DNA of 64,000 bases from positions 25,076,604-25,140,603 of the forward strand of contig OY365810.1 in NCBI GenBank assembly GCA_959347315.1, in the 5' to 3' direction. The notes beneath the pieces are model-generated. The model searched no databases and was not told the origin of the DNA. It saw nothing but the letters and a program-made list of their open reading frames with translations. This DNA is from Bimastos eiseni. Taxonomy: Eukaryota > Annelida > Clitellata > Crassiclitellata > Lumbricidae. Numbering within the stretch: position 1 is the first letter of the stretch; each line of letters begins with the position of its first letter. Shown here piece by piece: positions 1 to 10,770 of the stretch. The position numbers were made by a program, and so were the translations under genes.

Positions 1-56
1 ATATTTGCACACGTGGTTACGTAGAATCAATTTAAATTGTCTGATAATGTGAACAG

Positions 57-356
57 GGTGTGTGGACGATTGATCACCGGACAATTGATCACCGGACTAT
101 TGATCACCGGACGATTGATCACCTATTTATATACATGTACTTTGAGGGACTGCGATGGGCCTTAACGTTTTTTGATTTTTATCTTTCATAACGGTAAATA
201 CAACGTTTCTCTTTCTACCTTATTAATTAAAGTCATCAATATGTACATATAAATCTTTGTAAGAATTGACAGCAACAGTGATCAATCGCCCAATGATCAA
301 TCGTCCGATGATCAATCGTCCGTTGATCAACCTCCAGTGATCAAGCGTCCTAGAAC
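57..356. mobile_element. Foldback-type element with 15-bp tandem-repeat arms
   Basis: Four exact 15-bp units of the form ggacNattgatcacc stand head to tail at 64-123. Five units in the opposite orientation (agtgatcaatcgccc and variants) stand at 277-350. Between them is a 153-bp AT-rich spacer without an open reading frame. The 9-mer tgtgaacag occurs just outside both arms (48-56 and 357-365) and looks like a target-site duplication of 8-9 bp. Known context, from memory: sea urchin TU elements and Drosophila FB elements have arms made of short tandem repeats, with 15-bp units in TU. Family assignment is inference. It has no coding capacity and would depend on a transposase elsewhere. Confidence 0.72.
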
Positions 357-365
357 TGTGAACAG

Positions 366-3300
366 ACTTTTAGGAAACCAACTAATGTGACCTCTAAGCT
401 CTTAGCTGACGTACAAGTGTATTGCAACGCATGTGTCAATTCGCCTCTGTTACACTGAACGCAGGTATAATTTGTCCATAAAAATATTCTGATGCGGAAA
501 TCCATGATATAAACATAGAGGGAAGGAGACAGGAGCTTCGTGGTCCTATTTGAGAAGCAACATAAGGCAAGCCTCATTCCAAATAGCCGCAAATCTGCCA
601 TTACCCATTCCGGCCACAAATCCTTTGAACTTAGATCTGCAAAACCAAACGAATTTCGGCCGTAATCTCAGCCCATGTTTTTTCATCTAACAGCACTCAA
701 CCTAACCTACAGAAATGGTTAGTGAACAACATTCCGCTCGATGATTTCAGTCCACTAAAACTGCCACAGCTGCCGAGGCTACTTACACACGCCGCGCACC
801 CGTGCGCCGATTATTGATGCAGTCATTCTGGTGCTTCTGCTGTTCCCACACGCCTGCGCTATATAAAGCACACCGCAGACGGCGAAGGCGCTATAGAAAG
901 GAGGACGAGGTAACGAATGACGATGTCCGAGCAGAAATCGATATCTGTGTGGGCTCTGAGGGCTGGATCGGCGGAGAAGAGGAGAAAGAGGAGGGAGGAG
1001 ATGGAAAGGAACAGAGAAGAGAGGAAGACGAAACAGGTGGCACTGGATGATAAAGTAGAAAAAGAACAGCGGAATGCAAGGGATGAAGACGGAAAAGGTG
1101 GAAGAGAGATGAATGAAGAGGAGAAGGAGGAGGAGGAGCAATAAATGTGAGTGAAGGAGGAAGAGGAGGAACAAGGTGTTGAGATTCAGAGGACAGAATG
1201 CCGGAAACGGAAGGAGGAGGAGAAAGGGAAGGACGAACATTTGGGACTTGAGGAAGAAAACGACCATAAGAGGCAGAAAAAGATCCGGCGGAAGAGGAGA
1301 AGGATTGTCAAGGAAACTTGATGTAGGATATTAGTACTCGAATTATTTAATTTGAATTAATACTCCAATTATTTCATTTTAATTAGTCACTGGTCGTTGC
1401 AGCAAATGTAGACATGCGTCGTGAAGGTAATGCAGGCGATAGAACCTTCACAACTTGAACAACCTGTGTGCATGCCATAGAAGAGTTACAGAATCACAGA
1501 CTTTGAATCAAATAATTGAAGAAGGTGGAGAGGATGGTATACACACTACTAATCGCACTATGACAGTTCCAGTCTCATGCCTGGCTAAAGAAGGAGGGTG
1601 ACGATGTTGATCCTTGTTAACACGCAGTGTCGTTAAACTGCAACTACTGCTAATGCCAGGATGGTAGGCCTATATATCAGCGAAATCAGAAATCTGGAAT
1701 TATGGATTAAGTGTATGCATAATCCTTAAGAAACCAAAAGTTACTCTGGCAGCTGACAATTATTCATCATTCGCAGCATCAGCATACGTGCCTCGATTTC
1801 TTATAATTATCATTGTGCTATCGAGGACCCGCGACGGATGCCAAGGCCCCCCAATTCTTACAGGTGAATTAGCCTACGTGGCTTAAACCCAGTTGCTATA
1901 GCAATGGCCAGATTAAGATTATACAAGTACAAGACCAAGACCCTTTCTTAGTCAAACAAGAACAGGAATGGGTATCCTATACATGGATAACAGCACTGGA
2001 TGTAAAGTAAAATGGGTGAATTGAGAGAACTACGGAGTATAATTACGGCGTCTTATTAAGATATTGAAGCCAATTAAGAAATTCCAAGCGAAAGCTGTGC
2101 ACAGCGCATATCGAGGGCAGTGGAGGGCTCTGTCAGCCGATAGATGGCACCTCTGCCTGGAAACAAGGAGGAATGCATCATAAGAGGATGTGCTCAAGAA
2201 ACTGTCCATCACTGTCGTTAAGCTATTAATAGACTATACTACGCAATACAATGACCAGATATCAGCAATTGTAGGTCAAGGTTTCTATATCTACAGTAGA
2301 CCTAACCGTCTCAGGTGGAAAGGAATGGGTCGTTATCTCAGCGCTATAAGACGAGTTCTCGTGTCCAGAACGAGGTATATGAAGAGCTAGGTTGAAGAGG
2401 AAGTAGGGTAAGGAAAAGAATCAGATCGAGGTGTGAAGAAGAACTGCAGAGATGGACGAGGAAGTGGAGGAGGAATGCCAATGGTGAGGAGAAGTTTATA
2501 TAATAGTTACTGAAGAGGAAACTGGGAATATTATCATTCTTCCTTAGAAGGTTCGTTAATACAAAGCGCTGTAGATCGTATTAGAGAATAAATAGTCGGT
2601 GGCTGTGTAAATGCTATTACGGCTGAAGCCCCAATCGGCGCCTGTTTATTCACAATGGGCAACGGCTAATGACAGCGCTTGATCGCGAAGAAAATCATTT
2701 AATTGGAATGAAGCTGGGTCCTGTTAACTCATTAGTTGCCGTCTTCTCACTGATTGCTATCGATCGACCCCTCCACTTTAACTCCAGCCACCCACCCTCA
2801 GAGTCCGGTGGCAGGAAAACTCAGACGACAATTGATGGCGTCATTAAAAGCTGAATCTTGTATTGACGTAACTTCCTGCGGCTGACGTCATGCGTTTGGC
2901 AGATTGCCAATTTCGCAGATCAGGTCCGTTCAGGTCGCATGGCGGCAAAAGTAGAACAGGAAGAGACGTTATATAACACAATGAGATAGGAAAGACATAA
3001 GATTGCATTAGCTTATTGATAACGTAGATCGTTCGAACCCAGACTCCTCAGGCAACAATGCACCATTGCAGCCATTGTTGACCCACTGCACAGCAACAAC
3101 AAAACGCCGGCCGTCTTGGATTCTTGTGTAAACAATATTAGGCATAGCACGTTACCACATACTAGTTAAAAGTGCAGACACGACCACACGACACAAGATC
3201 GATGAAGTTGAGCAATTGTACATGAAGGACTTGCTCAATGTCCATACACAGTAGGCCTATGCAGCGTAAATGTAAGCCTCATATATATATATATATAAGT

Positions 3301-4900
3301 GTCAGCGCGGAGACTGCAATTAACCCGTGCTCTCCACGCTATAATTCGAATTCTCTAACCAATCGGCAAAGGTGCCAAAATTCCCGTTCCAGGCTTAAGC
3401 GCATGTGGCATGGTCTGCGACTTGAAGGCAGAGGTGCCTTTTTGCATCCCTCTCAATTTTCAAAACGGAGTTAAACCTTGTTGGTGCCCACTTTTGGGCT
3501 GGGCTAAAAACCTGTGAAATCTTATAGGAAGGATATTAAAATATGTGGGCAAGAAGAAAAACCTGGCAGTGCGATTTATGAGAATAGTCTACTCTTCCTA
3601 AGAGTTTGCGAGACGGATGACTAAATTAATCACAAAAACTACAGTGACCAAATTGTTCATGAGAAATATCGGATATATAACTAAAATGAACCAATTTTAT
3701 TACTTGCCTCGCTCACAAAACCGTGTCGACGCCCGTAAATATTACCATGAGCTGTGTTGCGTTCTCAGTTGAAATATCTGCATCCACGCTTTGAAATTTG
3801 CAATCCGGTACTGTGCCTTCCGGGAAGTCTTTAATTTTTTCAGTGTTATAGGCCTACTTGCTTACGATCTACACGTCTGACTTTTAACTTCTCTTACCTA
3901 CTAAATTTCGACAGGACTTCTCCACGCGATGTTTAAAAACTACGGCCTCACTTTGACAGACCAGCGATCTAGTAAATAAGTAATTACAGATATGCATATT
4001 CCTTATTATAGCGATCAAATGATGATCGCTCTTTGGTGTGCTTACTTACTTATTCTCTTTCACATTGAGTACTTATTCACTTGTACGTTGAGTATTACAA
4101 TAATGGCGCTAGAGAAATCGTTGTATGTGTAAGACCATGTTTGCACATTCTTCTTGGCGGGATTACCTTCAATCAATGCTGGACAATGTCCAAGTCTTCA
4201 TCACCAAAAACATTCCAAGCAGATCCTGATTCAGTTGTTTTTTCTGGCTTCCTGGTCACGATTTTCGACCTATGCTCTTGATGACCATTCGACCGAGTCC
4301 AGTTAATATCGTTTCAGCCTCGCCTCAAGAATTGCCTCATTAAGTCTGGTTAATTGACTGCGCACAATAGGTTGGCTTTGTCTCGACCAACACATCTGCA
4401 GGATTCCTATCACCCATTTTGGCCACTATTATTTAATATATGACTTGAAATCAGCATTGCCGGATGTCTCGTTCAGTCTTTCAGATTGCTCAAGTATTTT
4501 GTACGAATTCAGTTTACAAACTTCACATACATGTACCTACATGTATATGTTATAGCATTTATTGGATAACATTATATATGGGTATGGCCTACATGTCTAC
4601 GAATCCCAGTGGTGAAACATTTAGCAGTATAGCAGGTAACTTTTCTCACTATGACATGAATTCGCTGCATTCTTTTTTCTTTATAAGATAAAGTAAAAAT
4701 GTTTTACGGTAGCAAATAGTCATCTAAGACAGTGCTTTCTATAGCGCCGTTTATAACGCACCAAAATTCGTTAGTTGCTTCAATTGGACGGTAGGCTATA
4801 AAACAGCATACAGTTAAGAATTAGAATTTAAAAGATAGTTAAGAATTAGAATTTAAAAGACAGTTAAGAATTAGAATTTAAGAGAATTATATTTTATAGA
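366..4900. other. Non-coding upstream region, no gene supported
   Basis: No splice-consistent exon or conserved protein was found. Contents are a purine-rich stretch at about 955-1315 (GGA/GAA runs that create spurious Glu/Arg reading frames), one copy of the dispersed tcgttaaac repeat at 1561-1645, and short AT repeats near 3285. A tandem triplication of a ~33-bp unit (cagttaagaattagaattta) lies at about 4810-4885, next to the SINE. The first exon and promoter of the GEF gene could lie here or left of the window. I could not identify them. Confidence 0.5.
1561..1645 (+). repeat. Dispersed repeat copy ('tcgttaaac' family)
   Basis: Shares the ordered words cagttccagtc, cctgg, aaggagg, gcgac-like, cactgtgtcgttaaac with copies at 12455-12525, 13751-13830 and 37524-37600, all on the same strand. 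The conserved right end (gtgtcgttaaac) suggests the 3' end of a retroposon family. This is the most divergent copy together with 12455. Confidence 0.5.
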
Positions 4901-4904
4901 ACCA

Positions 4905-5300
4905 TGTAAACGGTTGCCTATTGGTTAGAGCAGTCGGCCTGTGTGGAGGAGCCGGAGAGTACGGATCCAATTCCCGTCCGAGGCTATTACTGGTAAGGTT
5001 CCTTTAGCAAGTCCTTCGGTCGCAGTTACTCTGCAATATAATTGCTTCTGTGCTATCTGTGTGTGTGTATGTGTGTGTGTGTATGTGTGTGTGTGTATGT
5101 GTGTGTGTGTATATGTGTGTGTGTATGTGTGTGTGTGTATGTGTGTGTGTGTATGTGTGTGTGTATATGTGTGTGTGTATGTGTGTGTGTGTATGTGTGT
5201 GTGTGTATGTGTGTGTGTGTGTGTGCGTGCACTTCTGGCAAAAGGCAATACCAAACTGCAGTTGTATTATATTGTAAACCCAATCGTAATACGATAAATC
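4905..5300 (+). mobile_element. tRNA-derived SINE, copy 1, split by a GT microsatellite
   Basis: The head reads ttgcctattggttagagc, a good RNA polymerase III A box, and then a decayed B box region (ggatccaattcccgtccgag). The body (ttagcaagtccttcggtcgc, actctgcaatata) aligns with copy 2 at 5780-6030. Where copy 2 has only gtgtgtgcacg, this copy has about 170 bp of GT/GTAT repeat (5058-5226) before resuming at gcacttctggc and caaactgcagttgtatta. The Cys-Val rich reading frames here are artefacts of the repeat. Confidence 0.75.
5058..5226. repeat. (GT)n/(GTAT) microsatellite inside the SINE
   Basis: Near-continuous GT with regularly spaced tat interruptions, bounded on both sides by SINE body sequence. 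Confidence 0.95.
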
Positions 5301-5779
5301 CGAAAAACAAAATTGAGAAAATTGTAGACAAGTATGTTGAGGACACATAAGTCGCCAGTCTTCGCTTTTATGAGGTCCCCAAAAGGCGCCATATTAAGTG
5401 ACCAGGTACATCTATACAAAGAACTGATAGAACGCATTATTTGCTGAGTAGGGACACGTCGGCCTATCTAAGTAAAATATCTCGTGCATTGTAAGACAGA
5501 TTTGAACGTATATGTAAATGTTCTCTCAATGGGCAACCAATGATTACAATTTTGTCGTAATAGGCTACACCAAAGCAAAGGGTCCGCAATGCCAAGGCCA
5601 TGTTGCACCACAGGACAATGACGTCACTGTGCCATAACTCTGCCTCCAATTACACGTCACATCATCATACACAACATTTATATAGCACGTCTGTAGAGCA
5701 TATTATAAACATATTATTAGTGCACTCATTGATTATTGCTCCTCTATTCTTCTGACCTGATGAGCTTCAACGTGTGGCG

Positions 5780-6040
5780 TGGTGGCCGATTGGTTAGAGT
5801 GGTCGGCCTGTAACGCTCGGTGTGCAGGTTCGATCCTCGTCCGAGGACCTTGTAAAGACCTTGAGCAAGTTCTACGTGCACAATTGCTCTGCATTACAAC
5901 TGCAGTTGCGCTGTCGAGGCGTGTGTGCACGTCTGAGCTGATTGTAAGATGGGAAATATCAAATTACAGTTGTACCGTATTGCATAGTTGTATAGTTGCA
6001 TTCAACTGCTACAATTCCATCCTTGCAACCTCTCCTAAAT
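5780..6040 (+). mobile_element. tRNA-derived SINE, copy 2, with intact A and B boxes
   Basis: The A box is tggccgattggttagagtgg and the B box is caggttcgatcctcg, about 50 bp apart, with the short spacing typical of a tRNA. The first ~70 bp look like a tRNA head with an ...aggacc end. The remainder is an unrelated body shared with copy 1, so this is a SINE and not a functional tRNA gene. It runs into a TA microsatellite at 6100-6147. Confidence 0.8.
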
Positions 6041-6099
6041 TCGGAGTCCATCAGCAGCAGTCCGTATATACATACACACTGCGCAGTGTCATATGTATA

Positions 6100-6103
6100 T
6101 ATT

Positions 6104-6147
<44 letters not shown>
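6100..6147. repeat. (TA)n microsatellite
   Basis: Uninterrupted TA dinucleotides following the SINE copy. Confidence 0.95.
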
Positions 6148-6149
<2 letters not shown>

Positions 6150-7319
6150 CAGTCATCACTGACAATGTGTCAAAGCTTGAGTGGAACATGATACTGGATT
6201 CTGGTGCTTTAGGAGAAGTAGAAATATTTGAAGATTTTGATCGATGACATTGTGAATTAACAGTCACGTACTACCATGCAGAAGTCAGTTATTTATAAGT
6301 GGTAGTAGAGAATGAAAGTTTCAGTTAGGCACTAGAGCGTTAGAGTGGTGACAATTTCCACTCATATGGTAGTAATTACTGTTATTTTCTTTCCTTTGCT
6401 TATCCCTATGATGTTTGCCTTTCTGATGCTTATTTCATATCGTTTCTTATCCATTGTGATCTCATTTAGCCGATCAATCATTTCATGCAACTCATTCTGA
6501 CTATATGTATCAGCCATCATTGATGGTCATCTGTGAATCTGAAGACTTTCATCGATCATCTTCCCACAATGACACCCTCCGTCATCCTCCCACGTTTACA
6601 CCCTCCGTCATCCTCTCACGTTTACAAACTCCGTCATCCTCCCACGTTTACACCCTCCGTCATCTCTTCCATTGCCTCTCGTATTTATTCCTAAATGTAA
6701 TTCTGAGAGTGGGCACTCACTCTTGCCTTTAATACTCGTCAATCTGCATGTATCACCTCCTGCCTCGAAAATTCTTCTGATTTTATTTCGTTCTCAACAG
6801 TTTTCTTTCCTTCAGATGTTCTTCCATTTTGTCAGTTGTTTTTATTATGTTATGTTATTTATCTGATAGCTCTTTGCTCTTTGCCTACAGTTTACCCATG
6901 TCCCACGTATTCCTCATTACTATCTTCCTCTATATGAATTTTAGTTGAAGACGCACTGTCATTGCCACGAGGTTATAGTTCGTGTCTACATCAGCTTTTG
7001 AATTCTTCACACTATTTCTGTATCTCTGTCTGAACATGAAGTAATGCATTTGGTTTATTTGCATCATCTCCTGGTGCCTTGCATACATTCATGTATGTAC
7101 TCTCTCTCCTTTTTTCTAACTGGAACCAGGTGTTTGTTATCTACAGTTCCTGCCTTTGGCAGAATTATACTAGCCTTCCTCTTTTTAATTTCTTTTCTCT
7201 GGTTCGTGTTTTCTCACATATTTATCTTGACCTTATTTTCTCCAACTGATGCATTTCAATCGCTCATAACAATTACATGTAGTGGTTCCCCTTTATGTTT
7301 TCCAATCTTTCTTCTATCA
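6150..7319. other. Non-coding stretch with a 26-bp minisatellite
   Basis: Pyrimidine-rich DNA without a supported gene. At about 6570-6665 a ~26-bp unit (caccctccgtcatcctccca plus cgttta) is repeated about four times with few changes. Confidence 0.6.
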
Positions 7320-7492
7320 TCCACCATTACCACCACCACCACCACCACCACCTACACCACCACCACAACCGCCGTTGTCGTCACTATTATCATCATCATC
7401 ATCATCATCATCGTGATCATAATCATTATTATCATCCTCATCATTATCCTCCTCCTCCTCCTCCTCCTCCTCCTCATCATCATCATCAGAGA
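7320..7492. repeat. Compound trinucleotide repeat (CAC/CAT/CTC)
   Basis: Successive blocks of CAC, ATC and TCC trinucleotides. His/Ile/Leu and Asp/Glu homopolymer frames on either strand are by-products. A shorter related ATC tract lies at 7655-7700. Confidence 0.95.
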
Positions 7493-8188
7493 AATAATGA
7501 GACACACCAGCAGAGACTAGTCACAAGTACTATCGTGTATCACATCAAAGGATACACTTCTCCGATTATGAAAGACATCGGGAAATCATCAAAAGGCGCA
7601 GTATAAATAGCCACATAGATGGACTCATGCGTACATATCAACAAAAGTAAAATCATCGTCATCATCATAATAATCACAACTATTTTCATTATCATCTTAG
7701 AAATATATTAGGTGAACATGGCTGAGAGGAATGCTGCCTTGCACATGCGTGTCTGGACGCGCGCAGCTATAAATTTCGTGTAATGTCTTTCACAGCGAAG
7801 AATGGAAATTTAATCAGAGAAATCTAATAACGGAAACTGACGGATGACGAAGAATCCTGTGTATAGCACAAAGCAGATTAAAGGCTTACGTCGCCGCCAC
7901 CACCACCATCTTACAGCCAAGCCTTTGTACATCTCATCTCTAAACGTCTATACGTTCACTGTATACAGTATCTATCGCAAATTTCATGTACATCTAAAAA
8001 GTGGAAAAATTCTTCCTTTACCTAGAAAAGGTCAAGGCTCTGGAGAGATGATTTTTTTTAAAGCGTTCTTCTGCGAATTTCTAAGTCAACCTGACTATTT
8101 TCAGCACAAAATTTATTTTGTATTCCCATATTTTTGACATTTTTACTATCGAATTGAAATGTTTGCCGATATTAGATATACTAACAAG

Positions 8189-8348
8189 CAGGGCCGTACC
8201 AAGGGGACCAGCGGGGCCGTGGCCCAGGGCGGAAATATGAAAAGGGATGGAATAACTTAGTATTTCATAAAATTCACTATTTTAAAAAAGTGTGGGCGAC
8301 AGATTGATGCTAGGCACAGGGCGCAATTATAGCACGGTACGGCCCTGA
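8189..8348. mobile_element. 160-bp hAT-type MITE
   Basis: Perfect 12-bp terminal inverted repeats, cagggccgtacc at the left and ggtacggccctg at the right. The flanking 8-mers are ctaacaag and ataacaac, equal at six of eight positions, as expected of an aged 8-bp target duplication. Length, CAG...CTG ends and duplication size fit the hAT superfamily. No coding capacity. Confidence 0.82.
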
Positions 8349-8489
8349 TAACAACCGTAATTTGCATTCGATTGTTATGACTTTTTGATCCAAATCTGGT
8401 TAATTAATTTTGTTCTCTTTCATCCATATTGTATAACCTATTGTAATGGTTTGCAGTGTGATTGATATTCCAAGAATATCAATAAACGA

Positions 8490-8502
8490 ATATTTATTAT
8501 TA

Positions 8503-8549
<47 letters not shown>
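8490..8549. repeat. (ATT)n microsatellite
   Basis: About 20 ATT trinucleotides, adjoining retroposon-tail-like sequence at 8560-8730. Confidence 0.95.
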
Positions 8550-8559
8550 CGCTGTGCAG

Positions 8560-8730
8560 CTCAGCAGCTTTAAGCGCGGTGCTTCATGTCTGCGTGCGTT
8601 CATAAGGGTGTATGCACCTAAAATACTTGCAGGGTTTAGGCTGAGAGCCCCTCTGAGTTGGTATCTTTGAGTGGTGCTATATCAATCCTCAGAGTAAGTG
8701 AATGAATGGAATGAATGAATGAATGGAAAA
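8560..8730 (+). mobile_element. Retroposon 3' tail
   Basis: Ends in ggtgctatatcaatcctcag followed by aatgaatg repeats. The same arrangement (g.gctatatcaat then a simple repeat) closes the LINE fragments at 30880-31010 and, in the other orientation, 31455-31774. No readable ORF2 portion is left. Confidence 0.5.
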
Positions 8731-9044
8731 CGTGGACTAAAGAGGCTTAAGGATTGTTCGGTTGAGGTGAAAAGATGACGAAAAACAACAATCCCTCGAC
8801 ACTTTTCTAACCTCTTAATCTGTATTCGCTGTTACTTAAGTAAATTTTAACTATTCATTTATCGACCGGCCAAAGGATGGGGGATTGGATAGGCGCCAAG
8901 TAGCGTGCTATTCCTCGGGCAGTCGTCACCCGTGCAATTCCTAACCCTTATCGATTGGCCTTAGATTCAATGCGACTGCCAGAGTCGTATCAAGAAAGAA
9001 AACCAAGTGGCAGCCCTTGGGATTAACAGTATACGTAGGAATGG

Positions 9045-9046
9045 AC

Positions 9047-9096
<50 letters not shown>

Positions 9097-9097
9097 A
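9045..9097. repeat. (CTGT)n microsatellite
   Basis: About 13 tetranucleotide units. Confidence 0.95.
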
Positions 9098-9099
9098 TG

Positions 9100-10084
9100 T
9101 GCATGTGTCCAACGCGTACAATCAGATGTGGGATAGGGGAGAGAATGAGGAGGAAAATGGACGAAGGGAATGAATTAATAGAAAGGACAGGAAGAAGATA
9201 GGAGGAGAAGCAGCAGGACGGAGAAGGAGTAGGAGATGGTTGAAGCGGAAGAAGGAGACTGGAGATTAGGCCTTGGAGAGGATCGGTTCCTGTTACACTC
9301 GTCATTTGATCCTTTGAGCTACCGTTGCACTTGTACACATGTCAATACTATCCGTTGCACTCTCAACAAAGGGTCAAGTGTATGCGTATCCGGTTTATTA
9401 TAGGCCTAATATAAAATATATATAATAGATGAATTCAAATAATTCATATTGCGCCCAAAAGACATAAAAGACATTAATGCATAAATACGTGTACGTATGT
9501 ATGTGCACTCATGCATGCAAACATACATACATACATGGATAAATACATACATACATGCATACATACAATGTCATACATACATATTGTTCATATAGTTGTC
9601 CTTAACCAGCGGGACTTTGGTTCTTTCTAATCTCCATCGGTCCTTCATGCGACCATTAGAATATTTGTTCTTACTCTTAGTAGTCCTACGGCGAAATGTT
9701 ACTAGTTAATTCTTTTGAACCAATAAATTGATGGCTATGATTATATATATATATATATGATTATATTAATGAGAAAAATTGCTATTATTTTTTTAGGCCT
9801 ATATCCCTCCATAGCATATATTTGTAGGACAATATCTTGTGCTGCTAAAACTATCGTTGAACTCTCGCTAAAGCGATACTACCTGTGGAAGAATTATAAG
9901 TCTTTCGCAGCACATAATCAGTTACAACTATTTTTACGTCTTCTTTATAGAGCGAGGGATTTACATTATTTTGTAAGTCATTTTCATTATATGGAACGGT
10001 GTCGTCAAAAATCAACACACACTCACACGCATGTTGTTATTGTCTGACTAAGCAATGTATTGTCTTGATTGAAATGAATTTCAG
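9100..10084. other. Intergenic or intronic DNA upstream of the first recognised exon
   Basis: Contains short CATA repeats at 9515-9585 and a TA tract at 9742-9760. No conserved coding sequence was seen. It ends in the acceptor of the next exon. Confidence 0.5.
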
Positions 10085-10278
10085 ACAGAAGACCATTGGA
10101 AGAGATGGAGGAATCGATGCAGGTGCTCGTCAGATTGGCCGGAAACTTTGAGTGCGTGCCACTCCTCGTCGACGGTCTCTCTGGGTGTCTGATCTTAATC
10201 TGCACGGCGGCTGAGCGCCAGGAGAACGGAGCCAACCTCGAAAGGTTGATCTGTGCCCTACTCGCACAGATCGTTAAG
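10085..10278 (+). CDS. Exon A of FERM-RasGEF gene: helical N-terminal segment
   Basis: Follows an acceptor (gaatttcag) and ends at aag|gtttgt. The 194 nt supply two bases of a split codon and 64 codons, so the exon ends in phase 0, matching exon B. The peptide is alternately hydrophobic and charged (MQVLVRLAGNFECVPLLVDG, then LERLICALLAQIVK), the pattern of Armadillo/HEAT-like helices. Because the first codon is split, at least one exon lies upstream; it was not found. Base composition is clearly richer in GC than the flanking intron. The link to the downstream exons rests on phase and style and was not proven by a transcript. Confidence 0.68.
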
Positions 10279-10289
10279 GTTTGTCTCAC

Positions 10290-10714
10290 TGTGTACGTCT
10301 GTCTGTGTGCCTCTCTGCCATCTTGCCTCTCTGCCCGCCTTCCTTCAATCCGGTCCTACTTCTTCCTTCCTTACTTTCTCTCTTCATGTTTCTCTTACAA
10401 TTTAAGAGAAACATATAATATCTTCAATTTTTCCTCTTCCACTTCTCTCTCTTCTCTCTCTCTCTCTGTCTCTCTCTGTCTCTCTCTGTCTCAGTTATTC
10501 TGTCTGTCTGTCTCTTTTTCTCTCTGATTCTCTACCTGTTTCTGTCTCTGTTTTTTTCTCTTGCTGTCTCTCTCTGTCTGTCTCTGTCTGTTTCTCTGTC
10601 TGTTTCTCTGTCTGTTTCTCTGTCTGTCTTTCTTTCTCTGTCTGTCTGTCTCTGTCTGACTGTCTTTCAGTTTCTCTCAGTTTCTCTGTCTCTCTATATC
10701 TGTATGTCTCTGTC

Positions 10715-10747
<33 letters not shown>

Positions 10748-10770
10748 GTACTTCCTCCGGCTCTTCCTCC
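10290..10770. repeat. CT/CTGT-rich imperfect microsatellite
   Basis: Almost pure pyrimidine strand of tctgtctc/ctct words directly after the exon A donor. Thr/Arg/Glu-rich frames on the complement are artefacts. Confidence 0.9.

Noticed and set aside
779..1267. A 162-codon Leu/Phe/Ser-rich frame on the minus strand and Glu/Arg frames on the plus strand
   Set aside because: They arise from a purine-rich tract; no domain and no splice sites.
5780..5852. A functional tRNA gene
   Set aside because: A and B boxes are good, but the head is fused to a body repeated at 4905-5300, so it is a SINE.
7317..7505. Asp/Glu-rich acidic small protein
   Set aside because: Translation of a CAT/CTC trinucleotide repeat.
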